Shown here: one piece after another, positions 32,737-40,903 of the stretch
Numbering within the stretch: position 1 is the stretch's first letter
How the letters are laid out: every line of letters starts with the position of its first letter
NCBI GenBank assembly: GCA_013322215.1
Contig: JAAMEZ010000014.1
Span: 372,001 to 436,000 of the forward strand
Source of the DNA: Martinezella rhizogenes
Lineage (GTDB): Bacteria; Pseudomonadota; Alphaproteobacteria; Rhizobiales; Rhizobiaceae
Length of the DNA stretch: 64,000 bases
Direction of reading: 5' to 3'
Translations under genes and position numbers: made by a program
Notes under the pieces: generated by a model
The model's input: the letters and a program-made list of their open reading frames with translations, nothing else
What the model was told of the DNA's origin: nothing
The model's database searches: none

Positions 32737-33921
32737 TCAGATCGTGGCGTAGAAGAGATTGGCGTTTTTCGATTTGGCCTGCCGCGACATCCGCTTGGCC
32801 ATATAGGCGACCAATGAGACGGGATAGTTTTCTCCAAGGCTGATGCGGCAGCTGCGCTTCAGGATATCGAGCGTCTGCGCGCAAAGTTCCGGCGTGTATT
32901 CGATCTTTCGATCGGTCCAGTGGAAGGGATTCATCGCAGGGTGGCCCGTGCGTTGCTGCAAAACAGGTTGCCAGTTGGTATAGACATGGCGGCTCGAATC
33001 GAAGAGCCGATAGACACCGCGCTTGTTTTCCTCGGCAAATCTCTTGGCCTCGTCCGACGTCTCGAAGATGACGTGGAGGCCTGCCGCATTGCCGACATCG
33101 TTGTGAGGTCCCACCATGATCCACGCGCTCTTGGCGAAGATTTCGCTCATCACATCATAGCGCTCACGCATGCGGGCAATCATCGGGTCCAGCTTTTTCA
33201 ACTGCACGTTCAGCATGGCGCCTTGAATCTGGCTCGCCTTGAAATTCACCCCCAGCATGGGCGGTTCGTTAGCATTGTCTAGATGGCCGCGAAACATGGA
33301 GCCGATGTCGTGATACATGCGGGCGCGGGCAAACAGCCGCCCGTCGTTGGTGACGACGGCCCCGCCCTCCCCGCAATTGATGTTCTTGAACTGATTGAAG
33401 CTGAAGGCCCCGAAATCACCGATCGTTCCAACCCGCTTGGTCTTGTAGTGCAATCCGACGGCCTGGCAGGCATCCTCGATGACGACGAGGTTGTTCTCGC
33501 GGGCAATGCGCATGATGCTGTCCATATCGCACACCATGTTCGACATGTGGACGGGAATGATTGCCCTCGTCTGCGGCGTGATCTTACGCAGGATGTCCTG
33601 CGGATCCATGGTGAGCGTGTGGTCGATATCGACCAGGACCGGCACTGCGCCAGCGGCTAGTGGAGCAGCGGCAGTTGCGATCCAGGTATAGGCCGGCACC
33701 AGCACTTCATCTCCGGGGCCGACGCCGGCGGCAACCAGCGCCGAAATCAAGGCACCCGTCCCGCTGCTCGTGGCCAACGTATGGCGCACACCGAACTTAG
33801 TGGAAAAATCGGCTTCGAAGCGTCCCAGTGGGCCACCGGTCTCGTCGCTGTAGCGCGCCAATTTGCCCGAGGCAAATACCGGCGCGAGCGCCAACCACTC
33901 CCGTAACCCCACCTTGGCCAT
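32737..33921 (-). CDS. DegT/DnrJ/EryC1-family aminotransferase
   Basis: A 394-residue PLP enzyme of the sugar-aminotransferase family. Key parts are SSGTGALISAL, GDEVLVPAYTWIATA, VIEDACQAVG (Asp150) and AFSFNQFKNINCGEGG with PLP Lys179. Such enzymes aminate nucleotide keto-sugars, or occasionally ketones in antibiotics, and some bind PLP without catalysis in DegT regulators. GGGAG eight bases upstream supports ATG 33921; the frame is open much further upstream, but this is overlap with the GMC gene region. It is divergent from the GMC oxidoreductase and coupled to the PPTase. Confidence 0.88.
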   Translation of the reverse strand: MAKVGLREWLALAPVFASGKLARYSDETGGPLGRFEADFSTKFGVRHTLATSSGTGALISALVAAGVGPGDEVLVPAYTWIATAAAPLAAGAVPVLVDIDHTLTMDPQDILRKITPQTRAIIPVHMSNMVCDMDSIMRIARENNLVVIEDACQAVGLHYKTKRVGTIGDFGAFSFNQFKNINCGEGGAVVTNDGRLFARARMYHDIGSMFRGHLDNANEPPMLGVNFKASQIQGAMLNVQLKKLDPMIARMRERYDVMSEIFAKSAWIMVGPHNDVGNAAGLHVIFETSDEAKRFAEENKRGVYRLFDSSRHVYTNWQPVLQQRTGHPAMNPFHWTDRKIEYTPELCAQTLDILKRSCRISLGENYPVSLVAYMAKRMSRQAKSKNANLFYATI

Positions 33922-34134
33922 GATTTTCGCTCCCCAGGAAACTCGGCATTTGCTGGAGAGCCTAGCCTGTGATTGCCGCATTTTCAGCATGGACTTCCGA
34001 CTGAAAGGAACGCCGGAACCGATCAGATCACCTATCCGAAATCGGTAGATATCGTCCGCGCCTATGCCAATCGAACAATTATCCGCACGCTCGCGATGCT
34101 GGTAAAAAATGGGAAAACGGGCGGGAAAACGATC

Positions 34135-35853
34135 ATGATAACCAGTGACTTGAGATCTATGCCGGAAGGGATTGAAATACATACCGATATTGCGATTATC
34201 GGTGGCGGACCGGCCGGAATTGCGATCGCCCGCGAGTTTGCGGATACCCGGATTCGTGTCCTTGTCATCGAGAGCGGCGGCGAAGATTACGAGGCGGAAA
34301 TTCAGGCGCTGAATTCCGTCGAAAACATTGGCGAGCCCTTCGCTTCGGCGAATGCCGTGCCCGAAGGGCGGGGCTACACCGGCAGGCTGGCATGGCTGAA
34401 CGATATTCCCGCATTCGAGCTGCGAAATCGTATGGTTGGCGGCAGCAGCCATACCTGGATCGGCAAATGCGCCGCCTTCGATGACATCGATTTCCTGAAC
34501 CGGCCCTGGCTGCCGCTTTCCGGTTGGCCGATCGATTGCAAACAGCTGCTGCCCGCCCTCGATCGTGCCGGCAAACTGCTCAACCTCGGCCCCAACGTCT
34601 ACGATGAACGCCTCTTCGCGCTGCTGCATTCACGCCCGGACGATCTCGGTCTGGACACGCGACTTCTCAAGCCCTTCTTCTGGCAATTCAGCCACATGCG
34701 CCATCCGCGTGCCGAGCCGACACGCTTTGCTCGCCTTGCGGGCGATATCGCGGCGGCGAACATAAGTTTTCTGACGCATGCCACGGTGACCGAAATCAAT
34801 GTCGATAGCCAAAGCCGGAGAGCGACCTCGCTGGATCTTCAAAGCCCCATCGGCCGGAGCGCGACTGTCCATGCAAACACGATCGTTCTTTGCGGCGGTG
34901 GCGTCGAGAATGCACGCCTCCTGCTCGCATCCAATTCGCTGTTGCCGGCGGGCCTAGGCAATAGGCATGACGCTGTCGGCCGCTATCTCTGCGACCATCC
35001 CCGCACTTCGCTCTGCCACTTTGCGAGGCATGACATCGACGTCATCGCACGGCATTTCAATTTCTATGGCCTCAGCCACGGCGGACACACGCATTTCTAT
35101 CTCAGGGGCCTGTCCTTGAGCCCGGAAATTCAAGCGCGCGAAGGCCTTACCAACTGCGCCGCCTATCCGGTGCAGATCCACGCTCCGGATGATCCCTGGG
35201 CGGCGCTGAAGCGCTTGACGAAGGGCGCGGGCAAGACCGTCATGGGAGATCTTGCGACGGTCGCAAAATCGGCTGATATGATCACCTCCGGGCTCTACCA
35301 ACGCCTCGTGCGCAAGCGCGGCCTGCCGCATCGCTCGACGGAATTGCGCTTCGACGTCATGGTCGAACAACAGCTCAATCCCGAGAGCCGCATCACGCTC
35401 ACGCAGCAGCGCGATCGCTTCGGTCAACCATTGCCGCGGATCAACTGGAAGATTGGTCGGCGCGAAATAGCCAGCGTCAAACGGCTTGCAGGATTGATTT
35501 CGGACGAATTCGTTCGCGTTGGCTTACCGAATCCAGCCCTGCCGGATTGGATTGCGGCAAGGGAGAACACCCTGCCCGTCTTCATGGATATGGCCCATCC
35601 GTCCTGCACCACCCGCATGGGGACCGATCCGCGAACGAGCGTCGTTGACACCGACGCCATGGTTCACGGCATCGATGGCTTGTTTGTTGCCGGCAGCTCC
35701 GTGTTTCCGACGCCGGGCCACGCCAATCCGACGCTGATGCTACTCGCCCTGTCTATCCGCCTTGCCGATCACCTCAAGCAACGACACGCGGCCACTCAAT
35801 TGCACAGGCAGCAGCATCGGAGCGAGCCGGGCCTATCGCTCCTTCATGGCTAG
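34135..35853 (+). CDS. GMC-family FAD oxidoreductase
   Basis: A 572-residue flavoenzyme. The N-terminus has the FAD-binding IAIIGGGPAGIAIA, followed by VIESGGEDYE. The central part has CGGGVENARLLL and the C-terminus HPSCTTRMGTDP then GLFVAGSSVFPTPGHANPTLMLLALSIRLADHL, the classical GMC C-terminal signature. These enzymes oxidise alcohols of sugars or small molecules. ATG 34135 gives a normal N-terminus; the frame extends to 33973 without support. It lies between the aminotransferase (divergent) and methyltransferase-like (convergent) genes. It could oxidise a sugar or the assembly-line product; the substrate is unknown. Confidence 0.87.
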   Translation: MITSDLRSMPEGIEIHTDIAIIGGGPAGIAIAREFADTRIRVLVIESGGEDYEAEIQALNSVENIGEPFASANAVPEGRGYTGRLAWLNDIPAFELRNRMVGGSSHTWIGKCAAFDDIDFLNRPWLPLSGWPIDCKQLLPALDRAGKLLNLGPNVYDERLFALLHSRPDDLGLDTRLLKPFFWQFSHMRHPRAEPTRFARLAGDIAAANISFLTHATVTEINVDSQSRRATSLDLQSPIGRSATVHANTIVLCGGGVENARLLLASNSLLPAGLGNRHDAVGRYLCDHPRTSLCHFARHDIDVIARHFNFYGLSHGGHTHFYLRGLSLSPEIQAREGLTNCAAYPVQIHAPDDPWAALKRLTKGAGKTVMGDLATVAKSADMITSGLYQRLVRKRGLPHRSTELRFDVMVEQQLNPESRITLTQQRDRFGQPLPRINWKIGRREIASVKRLAGLISDEFVRVGLPNPALPDWIAARENTLPVFMDMAHPSCTTRMGTDPRTSVVDTDAMVHGIDGLFVAGSSVFPTPGHANPTLMLLALSIRLADHLKQRHAATQLHRQQHRSEPGLSLLHG

Positions 35854-35895
35854 AGCCTCCCGCTCGTATCGCGAAAATGCTCCGGCCTTTTTTAT

Positions 35896-35939
35896 GCAAT
35901 TCCTGACGGAAAACCGCCATGCACCTTTCCTGGAATTGC
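35896..35939. repeat. 44-base palindromic repeat, copy 2
   Basis: GCAATTCC at 35896-35903 and GGAATTGC at 35932-35939, with a 28-base interior that matches copy 1 at 19 of 28 positions. Inner arms GGAAA (35908-35912) and TTTCC (35926-35930) also pair. Against copy 1 this C-G to G-C change keeps the pairing. It fills most of the 87-base gap between the convergent GMC and methyltransferase-like genes. Confidence 0.75.
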
Positions 35940-35940
35940 C

Positions 35941-36777
35941 CTAGCCCAGCCGAAAATAGAAACCGGCGCTCTCGCTACGGCCGAGCTCCGGGTGGGTATC
36001 TATGGCGTGCGACAGAGAGGGAATGGACCAGCGGTCGACCTGCTTGTAGCCGAGCCTTGCAATATCATCGATGAAGTCCGCCTCGTCGCGCATGTGATAG
36101 GGGACATAGGACCTGCCGATACGTTCGAGTGTGACGACCGTGCTGCCCTTGCGGAGCGCAACCTTGTTGAGGATCAGGTGCCGCGGCCGGGAGGGCATTT
36201 GCGACAGCAGCCCGGACAGCGGCATATCGAGATATTGCATCAGCCCCGATCCGAGCAACAATGGCATCTCACCTGCATCTCCCATCCGATCGACAAAGGA
36301 CAGGCTCGTCAGGCCTTCCTTCTCGGCCAGGCTTTGTCCGGCGCGGACGATGGCCGGCAGATCGTAGACGACCCAACGAAATGCGCCGTCGAGCGGCAGC
36401 AGAGGACGGAAGGCCCGATATTTCGTGCCCATGTGCCCACCGACGTCGACGAGGCCATCGATCTCGTGCAGCAAATTGTGGACCCAGAACAACACCGGAT
36501 AGTCCCAGGGCGCCACCTCACACATTTTGGCAAATGCAACGGTCGCGATCTCATCGTGATCATAGCCGGCCATGGTCTGCCTGCGGGCGGCAGCCATGGC
36601 AGCCTCATAGGTGCCATAGGCGCCCGTAAACCGCCGTGGAAAGGGCAAGAGATAGTTCAACCGCCCTCTGGCCAGGCGCAGTGGCGAAAGCCCCCGGGCG
36701 GCCGTCTGTGCGGCGCTCTTCAAAGCCGAGCGTGCATGCGCCGACCATGACAAATTGGATTGTACCGAAGCCGTCAT
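35941..36777 (-). CDS. TIGR04325-type putative methyltransferase
   Basis: A 278-residue protein. The part around FTGAYGTYEAAMAAA, then LVDVGGHMGTKYRAF (a motif-I-like glycine-rich loop) and HLILNKVALRKGSTVVTLE, matches a family of putative methyltransferases found in capsule and exopolysaccharide loci (TIGR04325). It may methylate a sugar of the repeat unit or a linked group. GGGG about seven bases upstream supports the ATG. It starts 39 bases after the flippase gene on the same strand. Confidence 0.75.
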   Translation of the reverse strand: MTASVQSNLSWSAHARSALKSAAQTAARGLSPLRLARGRLNYLLPFPRRFTGAYGTYEAAMAAARRQTMAGYDHDEIATVAFAKMCEVAPWDYPVLFWVHNLLHEIDGLVDVGGHMGTKYRAFRPLLPLDGAFRWVVYDLPAIVRAGQSLAEKEGLTSLSFVDRMGDAGEMPLLLGSGLMQYLDMPLSGLLSQMPSRPRHLILNKVALRKGSTVVTLERIGRSYVPYHMRDEADFIDDIARLGYKQVDRWSIPSLSHAIDTHPELGRSESAGFYFRLG

Positions 36778-36816
36778 CCTGCATCCCCCTATCCGTATCT
36801 ATCCTGTCGTCGCCGA

Positions 36817-38382
36817 TCATCGCCTGCCCGAAAGAATCGAAACCGCGCCTCCACTCATCTTCTCCAGAGCCAGAAGCGTGCAGATATAGATTGCACCGCC
36901 CGAGACCACCTGCAGCAACACAGTCAGGACGCGCTGCATGCTGAGCGATCCGGCGAAATAGCCGAGCCCATAAACCGCTGACGCCATCAACGCGACGGCA
37001 ACGGCCAGATAACCGCTCTTGCGCAGCACGCGTCCCCACCGAAGGCCGCCATAGTTCTTTTGCAGATGCATCGACGTGAAGAAGGAGATCAGCGACGCCA
37101 GGCACTGTCCCCAGGCAGCAGCGACCACGCCGAAAGGCGCCAGAAGCAGGATCAGGGAGACGGAGACCACCGCATTCAGCAGCAGGGTGGGAGGCATGCG
37201 CCTGATGTTGCCCGACAGGGATAGAAGAGCTTCCGTGACGTAGCCCGGCATCAAAAGGATCTGCTTCACCGACAGGATCGCGACGAGAATTGCCGCTGAC
37301 GCCCATTTTTCGCCGAGCACGATGTCGATCAAATCGGACGATATCAGCGAAAGGCCGAGATAGATCGGCGTGGAGATTGCCATGAGAACCGTCATAAAGA
37401 CGGTTGCGGAGGGGCCGGCGTCGCGAACCTGCCTACCGTCCACTCCGATCACGATCGCCGCACGGCGAAACAGCGTCCAGGCCAGCATTCGCGCCGGTTC
37501 GCCGATAAGTTCGGAAAATGCCGCGACGATGCGTTCCGCGACGCGATAATAGCCCGCCTCCGCAAGGCCCAGAAAGCTGCCGATCGCAAGCGTTCCGGAA
37601 TAGGAGCGGAGAAAGAGGATCAGCCGGTTCGACAGGATATGGCTCGAAAATTCGAGAATCTCGCGTGCGAAAGGCCAGGTGAGATGCAGCCTGGGACGCC
37701 AGGCGAGCACGGCCACCGAGCCGGCAAGACAGACCAGTTGCGAAACGAGCCGGCCGGCCGCGAGCGAAAACACGTTCCAGCCAAGCCACAGCCCCAGCAT
37801 CGCAACGCAGAGCCCGGCAATTTCGCTGGCTATCCGAATAGCGGCTTGTTTGCGCAGCAGGCCGCGCGCGACCAACAACCCATCGTAAACCGCGTAAAGA
37901 GACGATGGCAAAAACCAGCAGCTGAAAAGAACGAGGAGAAGCGCCTCATGCTGCCGGCCGAAAACGAGCCAGGCAATGGCGGCACCCATCAGTCCGACGA
38001 TCGTGACCAGCACGCCGGCGATGATCGAAATCGTGCCGATCTGGTCGAGCTCCCGATCCGTGCACTCGGCCTTCATGACGAACTCGCCCCATCCCCCTTC
38101 CGAGATCACGACAAGCATGACGACGATGGCGGAACTGAACGCATAGAGACCGAATTCGGCCGATTCCAACACGCGGGCGGCGACGAGGAATATGAGAAGC
38201 TGGACGACCTGCGATACGACTTTCGAAACGAGCGTCGAGGCTCCGTCACCGATGATCGCGGGCATGCGGGCGCGCAGCCAATGACGCAGGCTCGTCCAGA
38301 CAGTGCGCTTGGGGCGAAGCGGAAAGCTATCCATCAGCGCACCGTCGCGGTAAGTAAACACGAGCAAATCCGGCCTTCGCAT
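36817..38382 (-). CDS. Wzx-like polysaccharide flippase
   Basis: A 521-residue membrane protein with 12-14 hydrophobic segments in the arrangement of the MATE/MVF-type polysaccharide flippases (ALVSKVVSQVVQ-like first helix, GEKWASAAILVAILS, SLSGNIRRMPPTLLLNAVVS). It would move the lipid-linked repeat unit to the periplasmic side for the polymerase at 15177. The open frame continues to 38613 but upstream residues look non-coding; ATG 38382 and ATG 38334 are both possible. It is upstream of the methyltransferase-like gene. Confidence 0.85.
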   Translation of the reverse strand: MRRPDLLVFTYRDGALMDSFPLRPKRTVWTSLRHWLRARMPAIIGDGASTLVSKVVSQVVQLLIFLVAARVLESAEFGLYAFSSAIVVMLVVISEGGWGEFVMKAECTDRELDQIGTISIIAGVLVTIVGLMGAAIAWLVFGRQHEALLLVLFSCWFLPSSLYAVYDGLLVARGLLRKQAAIRIASEIAGLCVAMLGLWLGWNVFSLAAGRLVSQLVCLAGSVAVLAWRPRLHLTWPFAREILEFSSHILSNRLILFLRSYSGTLAIGSFLGLAEAGYYRVAERIVAAFSELIGEPARMLAWTLFRRAAIVIGVDGRQVRDAGPSATVFMTVLMAISTPIYLGLSLISSDLIDIVLGEKWASAAILVAILSVKQILLMPGYVTEALLSLSGNIRRMPPTLLLNAVVSVSLILLLAPFGVVAAAWGQCLASLISFFTSMHLQKNYGGLRWGRVLRKSGYLAVAVALMASAVYGLGYFAGSLSMQRVLTVLLQVVSGGAIYICTLLALEKMSGGAVSILSGRR

Positions 38383-38766
38383 CGCCCGGTTGAGAAATTC
38401 CGTTGAAAAATAACATGATAATCCACAGTTGTTTCCAGCCTTGCACCAGATAAAGTCTATAGCGTTCCCATTCAGGACATGATTCCGTGTAATGAAACGC
38501 TGCCTGCAAGCGGGGTGTGCCGGAATTGTTCGATTTTGTTTCAGAGAAGTTATTACCCTGAACCTCAGGGTCCGATCGAAATTCTCGGCAATAGAAGGGG
38601 GGCTTGCCGGCAATTGTCATGAAACACCACGCAGAGCCGCTTATGAAAGACGAGAACCATGATCGCATCGCCTCGGAACAGCCAGGTGGATTGCGCCAGA
38701 AATTGTTGCTTCGTTGGATTCTGGTGATCTTCTGCCTTATCGTTTGGATTGCTATCGCCGCTTTTT
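38383..38766. other. Spacer between ExoY-like and Wzx-like genes
   Basis: About 384 bases separate the two minus-strand genes, so the flippase gene probably has its own promoter here. On the plus strand it contains a 52-codon frame encoding a single membrane helix (separate entry). No other feature is seen. Confidence 0.4.
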
Positions 38767-38777
38767 TCATTTGGTGA
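38619..38777 (+). CDS. Possible small single-pass membrane protein
   Basis: A 52-residue frame from ATG 38619 (or 38643) to TGA 38775. The first 28 residues are polar and charged, and the rest is a membrane helix (LLRWILVIFCLIVWIAIAAFFIW). It lies antisense in the gap between the flippase and ExoY-like genes, with its end overlapping the ExoY-like stop by 11 bases. Small membrane regulators of EPS priming (ExoX/PsiA) are encoded next to exoY in rhizobia, but there is no sequence match I can claim. A G-rich run upstream is spaced too far for a good ribosome site. Confidence 0.3.
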   Translation: MKHHAEPLMKDENHDRIASEQPGGLRQKLLLRWILVIFCLIVWIAIAAFFIW

Positions 38778-39459
38778 GACGTTCTTTTTCGTTGCGTGCG
38801 AGCAGCACGACGCCGACCGTTTTTACGAGAATTGCAAAGTCGGTGCGCAACGAACGGCTGTGGAAGTAGTCCAGATCGAACTGGATACGCTCCTCGTAAG
38901 TGGTATCGGCATGGCGGTTGACCTGCCAGAGACCTGTGATCCCCGGCCGCAGCCCCAGATAGCAATAGAGATTGGCTCCGTAGCGATCGAGCTCGGCGGC
39001 GACGACGGGTCGGGGTCCGACCAGGCTCATGTCACCGCGCTGGACGTTCACCAATTGTGGTAGCTCGTCGGCGCTGCTCATGCGCAGGTACTTCCCCAAC
39101 CAGTGGACGCGCGGGTCGTTCGTCAGCTTCTGCGTCGATAGCCATTCCTGCTTTCGCATCTCGTCACGCGCCAGTAGCTCCGCCAGCTGCCGATCGGCAT
39201 CCTTGCGCATCGTCCGGAATTTCAAGCAGTCGAACGGGCGTCCATCGCGGCCGACGCGCGTATGGCGATAGATGATGGGCCGGCCGTCGACCAGAAGCAA
39301 TGCAATCGCGATGACAAGCAGCGCCGGCGCAAGAAACAACAGCCCGAACCCGGAAAGAACAAGGTCGACAATGCGCTTGGCCCGTCCGAGCCGTTCCGTT
39401 CGCCTCGCCTCGCGGCGAGATCGCTCGCGATGGGCAATGCTGTCAAAAGTCGATAACAT
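38767..39459 (-). CDS. ExoY/WbaP-type undecaprenyl-phosphate sugar transferase
   Basis: A 230-residue priming transferase. One N-terminal membrane segment (RIVDLVLSGFGLLFLAPALLVIAIALLL) is followed by the catalytic domain with CLKFRTM, SADELPQLVNV, SLVGPRP and LRPGITGLWQVN, the standard small-type (ExoY-like) signatures. It transfers a sugar-1-phosphate, often galactose or glucose, to undecaprenyl phosphate on the cytoplasmic face, the first step of the repeat unit. It is transcribed with the glycosyltransferase upstream after a 132-base gap. The sugar cannot be read from sequence. Confidence 0.9.
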   Translation of the reverse strand: MLSTFDSIAHRERSRREARRTERLGRAKRIVDLVLSGFGLLFLAPALLVIAIALLLVDGRPIIYRHTRVGRDGRPFDCLKFRTMRKDADRQLAELLARDEMRKQEWLSTQKLTNDPRVHWLGKYLRMSSADELPQLVNVQRGDMSLVGPRPVVAAELDRYGANLYCYLGLRPGITGLWQVNRHADTTYEERIQFDLDYFHSRSLRTDFAILVKTVGVVLLARNEKERLTK

Positions 39460-39591
39460 CTTCCAGACCCCTCACCACTATCATGCTCCCTTCAAAGGCT
39501 GCCAGCTGCCCCAATCCTTGACAATTGACCCTGCGGACATTGGCTTAGTCCCATTGGCGTAGGGAGCCGGACACTGAGCTACCCACAAGCC

Positions 39592-40899
39592 TCAGCCTGC
39601 CTCGTCGATCAGTCGATGGGCGGCTGAAAAGTCGTCATTCAGGGTCGACCGCAAGTTCATTCCGGCGGCGTTTGCACGGTCAAGAACGCGATCGTATAGG
39701 GTGAGCAATGCGTCGCGCCATGAGACCGGTGTGTGCGCCAGCTCGCCTGACCGGCGGAGGCAATTCACGCTCATGAGGCGAAGCAGCATGTCATCGCTGG
39801 CAAGCCGGCGTATTCCGCTTGCGAGCGTTTCCACCTTGCCGCCCTGAAAGGTCAACCCGCATCCGAGCATCGAAAGCTCGTCGCCGAGAAGCGCCGTGTC
39901 CGGCAAGATCACTGGTATGCCGCTGGTCACGGCCTCTAACGCCGCCAGCCCGAAAGGCTCGGGCACCCGGGAGGAAATGACGAGCGCGCGCGCATCGCAC
40001 AGGATGTCCCGCATCTCGCCCTTGGACTTCCAGCCATGAATGACGACTTCCGGAAAGTCCCGCTCCAGGCGAGCGCGGCCGGCGCCATCGCCTATGACGT
40101 GTAGCTTCTCACCGGCGAGCCGTGCCGCGATCGCAGCATCTTCAAATCCCTTTTCCGGCTCCAGCCGACCCACAAAGAAAAAGTCACGCTTCTTCCACGG
40201 TTCCGTCGGATGGGCGAGGAAAGGTTCAACCGGATTGCGAATTGTCTCGATGTTGCCCATATCGATCTGCCCGCGGGCGAAATACTCGCGCATGCGTTGA
40301 TGCACAACGATGATATTGGCGGCAAATTGCTGGATGGGATAATAATGCTCCCTCAACATATGGCGGGCCGATCTCCAGATCTTCTCATGGTAGCCGCGCT
40401 TGTCGCAGTTTGTCGCCAGACAACCGAGCGACATCGGCGTCAAGGGGCAGACCTGGCTTCTGCGGTAATTGGCAAATCCTCCGTTCGGGCAGGAGAGGAA
40501 ATAGTCGTGAGCGTGCAAGACCACCCGGTCGCGAACCGGCCATAAGGCACGAAAAATCGACGGCGACAGGATCTTCGTCCAACCATGAACGTGATAGATG
40601 GTGCCCCTGGTGTCGACGCGTGACATGAGGGCATTCAGGCCGTCATAGGCTTGACGGCTGTAAAGGCCGCTGGCAAGCGCGCTGAGACGCGGCTGCTGCA
40701 TCAGCGGCTGCGCTGCCAGATTGATGGTGTCGGATGCCGGCCGTTCGGAACCTGCGCTGTCGCCGGCAAAGTAGGTCACGGCGACCCCGGCTTCCTGCAG
40801 CAAAGTGGCTGAAAGTATCGCCAGATTCGACGCTCCGCCTATCTTGGCGGAGCGGTCGTTGATGACGACAACGCGATCGAGGCCAGAGGAGCGCGCCAC
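39592..40899 (-). CDS. GT4-type glycosyltransferase
   Basis: A 435-residue GT-B glycosyltransferase: N-terminal VVVINDRSAKIGGASNLA, central RDFFFVGRLEPEKGFEDAA and VIGDGAGRARLE, and the EPFGLAALEAVTSGIPVI motif with the catalytic E-x7-E. A Cys-rich insert (CPNGGF, CPLTPMSLGCLATNCDK) is typical of a subset of such enzymes and may bind metal. The start is GTG at 40899, with GGAA upstream and four bases after the stop of the Wzc-GT2 gene. It adds one sugar of the repeat unit. Confidence 0.88.
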   Translation of the reverse strand: MARSSGLDRVVVINDRSAKIGGASNLAILSATLLQEAGVAVTYFAGDSAGSERPASDTINLAAQPLMQQPRLSALASGLYSRQAYDGLNALMSRVDTRGTIYHVHGWTKILSPSIFRALWPVRDRVVLHAHDYFLSCPNGGFANYRRSQVCPLTPMSLGCLATNCDKRGYHEKIWRSARHMLREHYYPIQQFAANIIVVHQRMREYFARGQIDMGNIETIRNPVEPFLAHPTEPWKKRDFFFVGRLEPEKGFEDAAIAARLAGEKLHVIGDGAGRARLERDFPEVVIHGWKSKGEMRDILCDARALVISSRVPEPFGLAALEAVTSGIPVILPDTALLGDELSMLGCGLTFQGGKVETLASGIRRLASDDMLLRLMSVNCLRRSGELAHTPVSWRDALLTLYDRVLDRANAAGMNLRSTLNDDFSAAHRLIDEAG

Positions 40900-40903
40900 C
40901 GGA

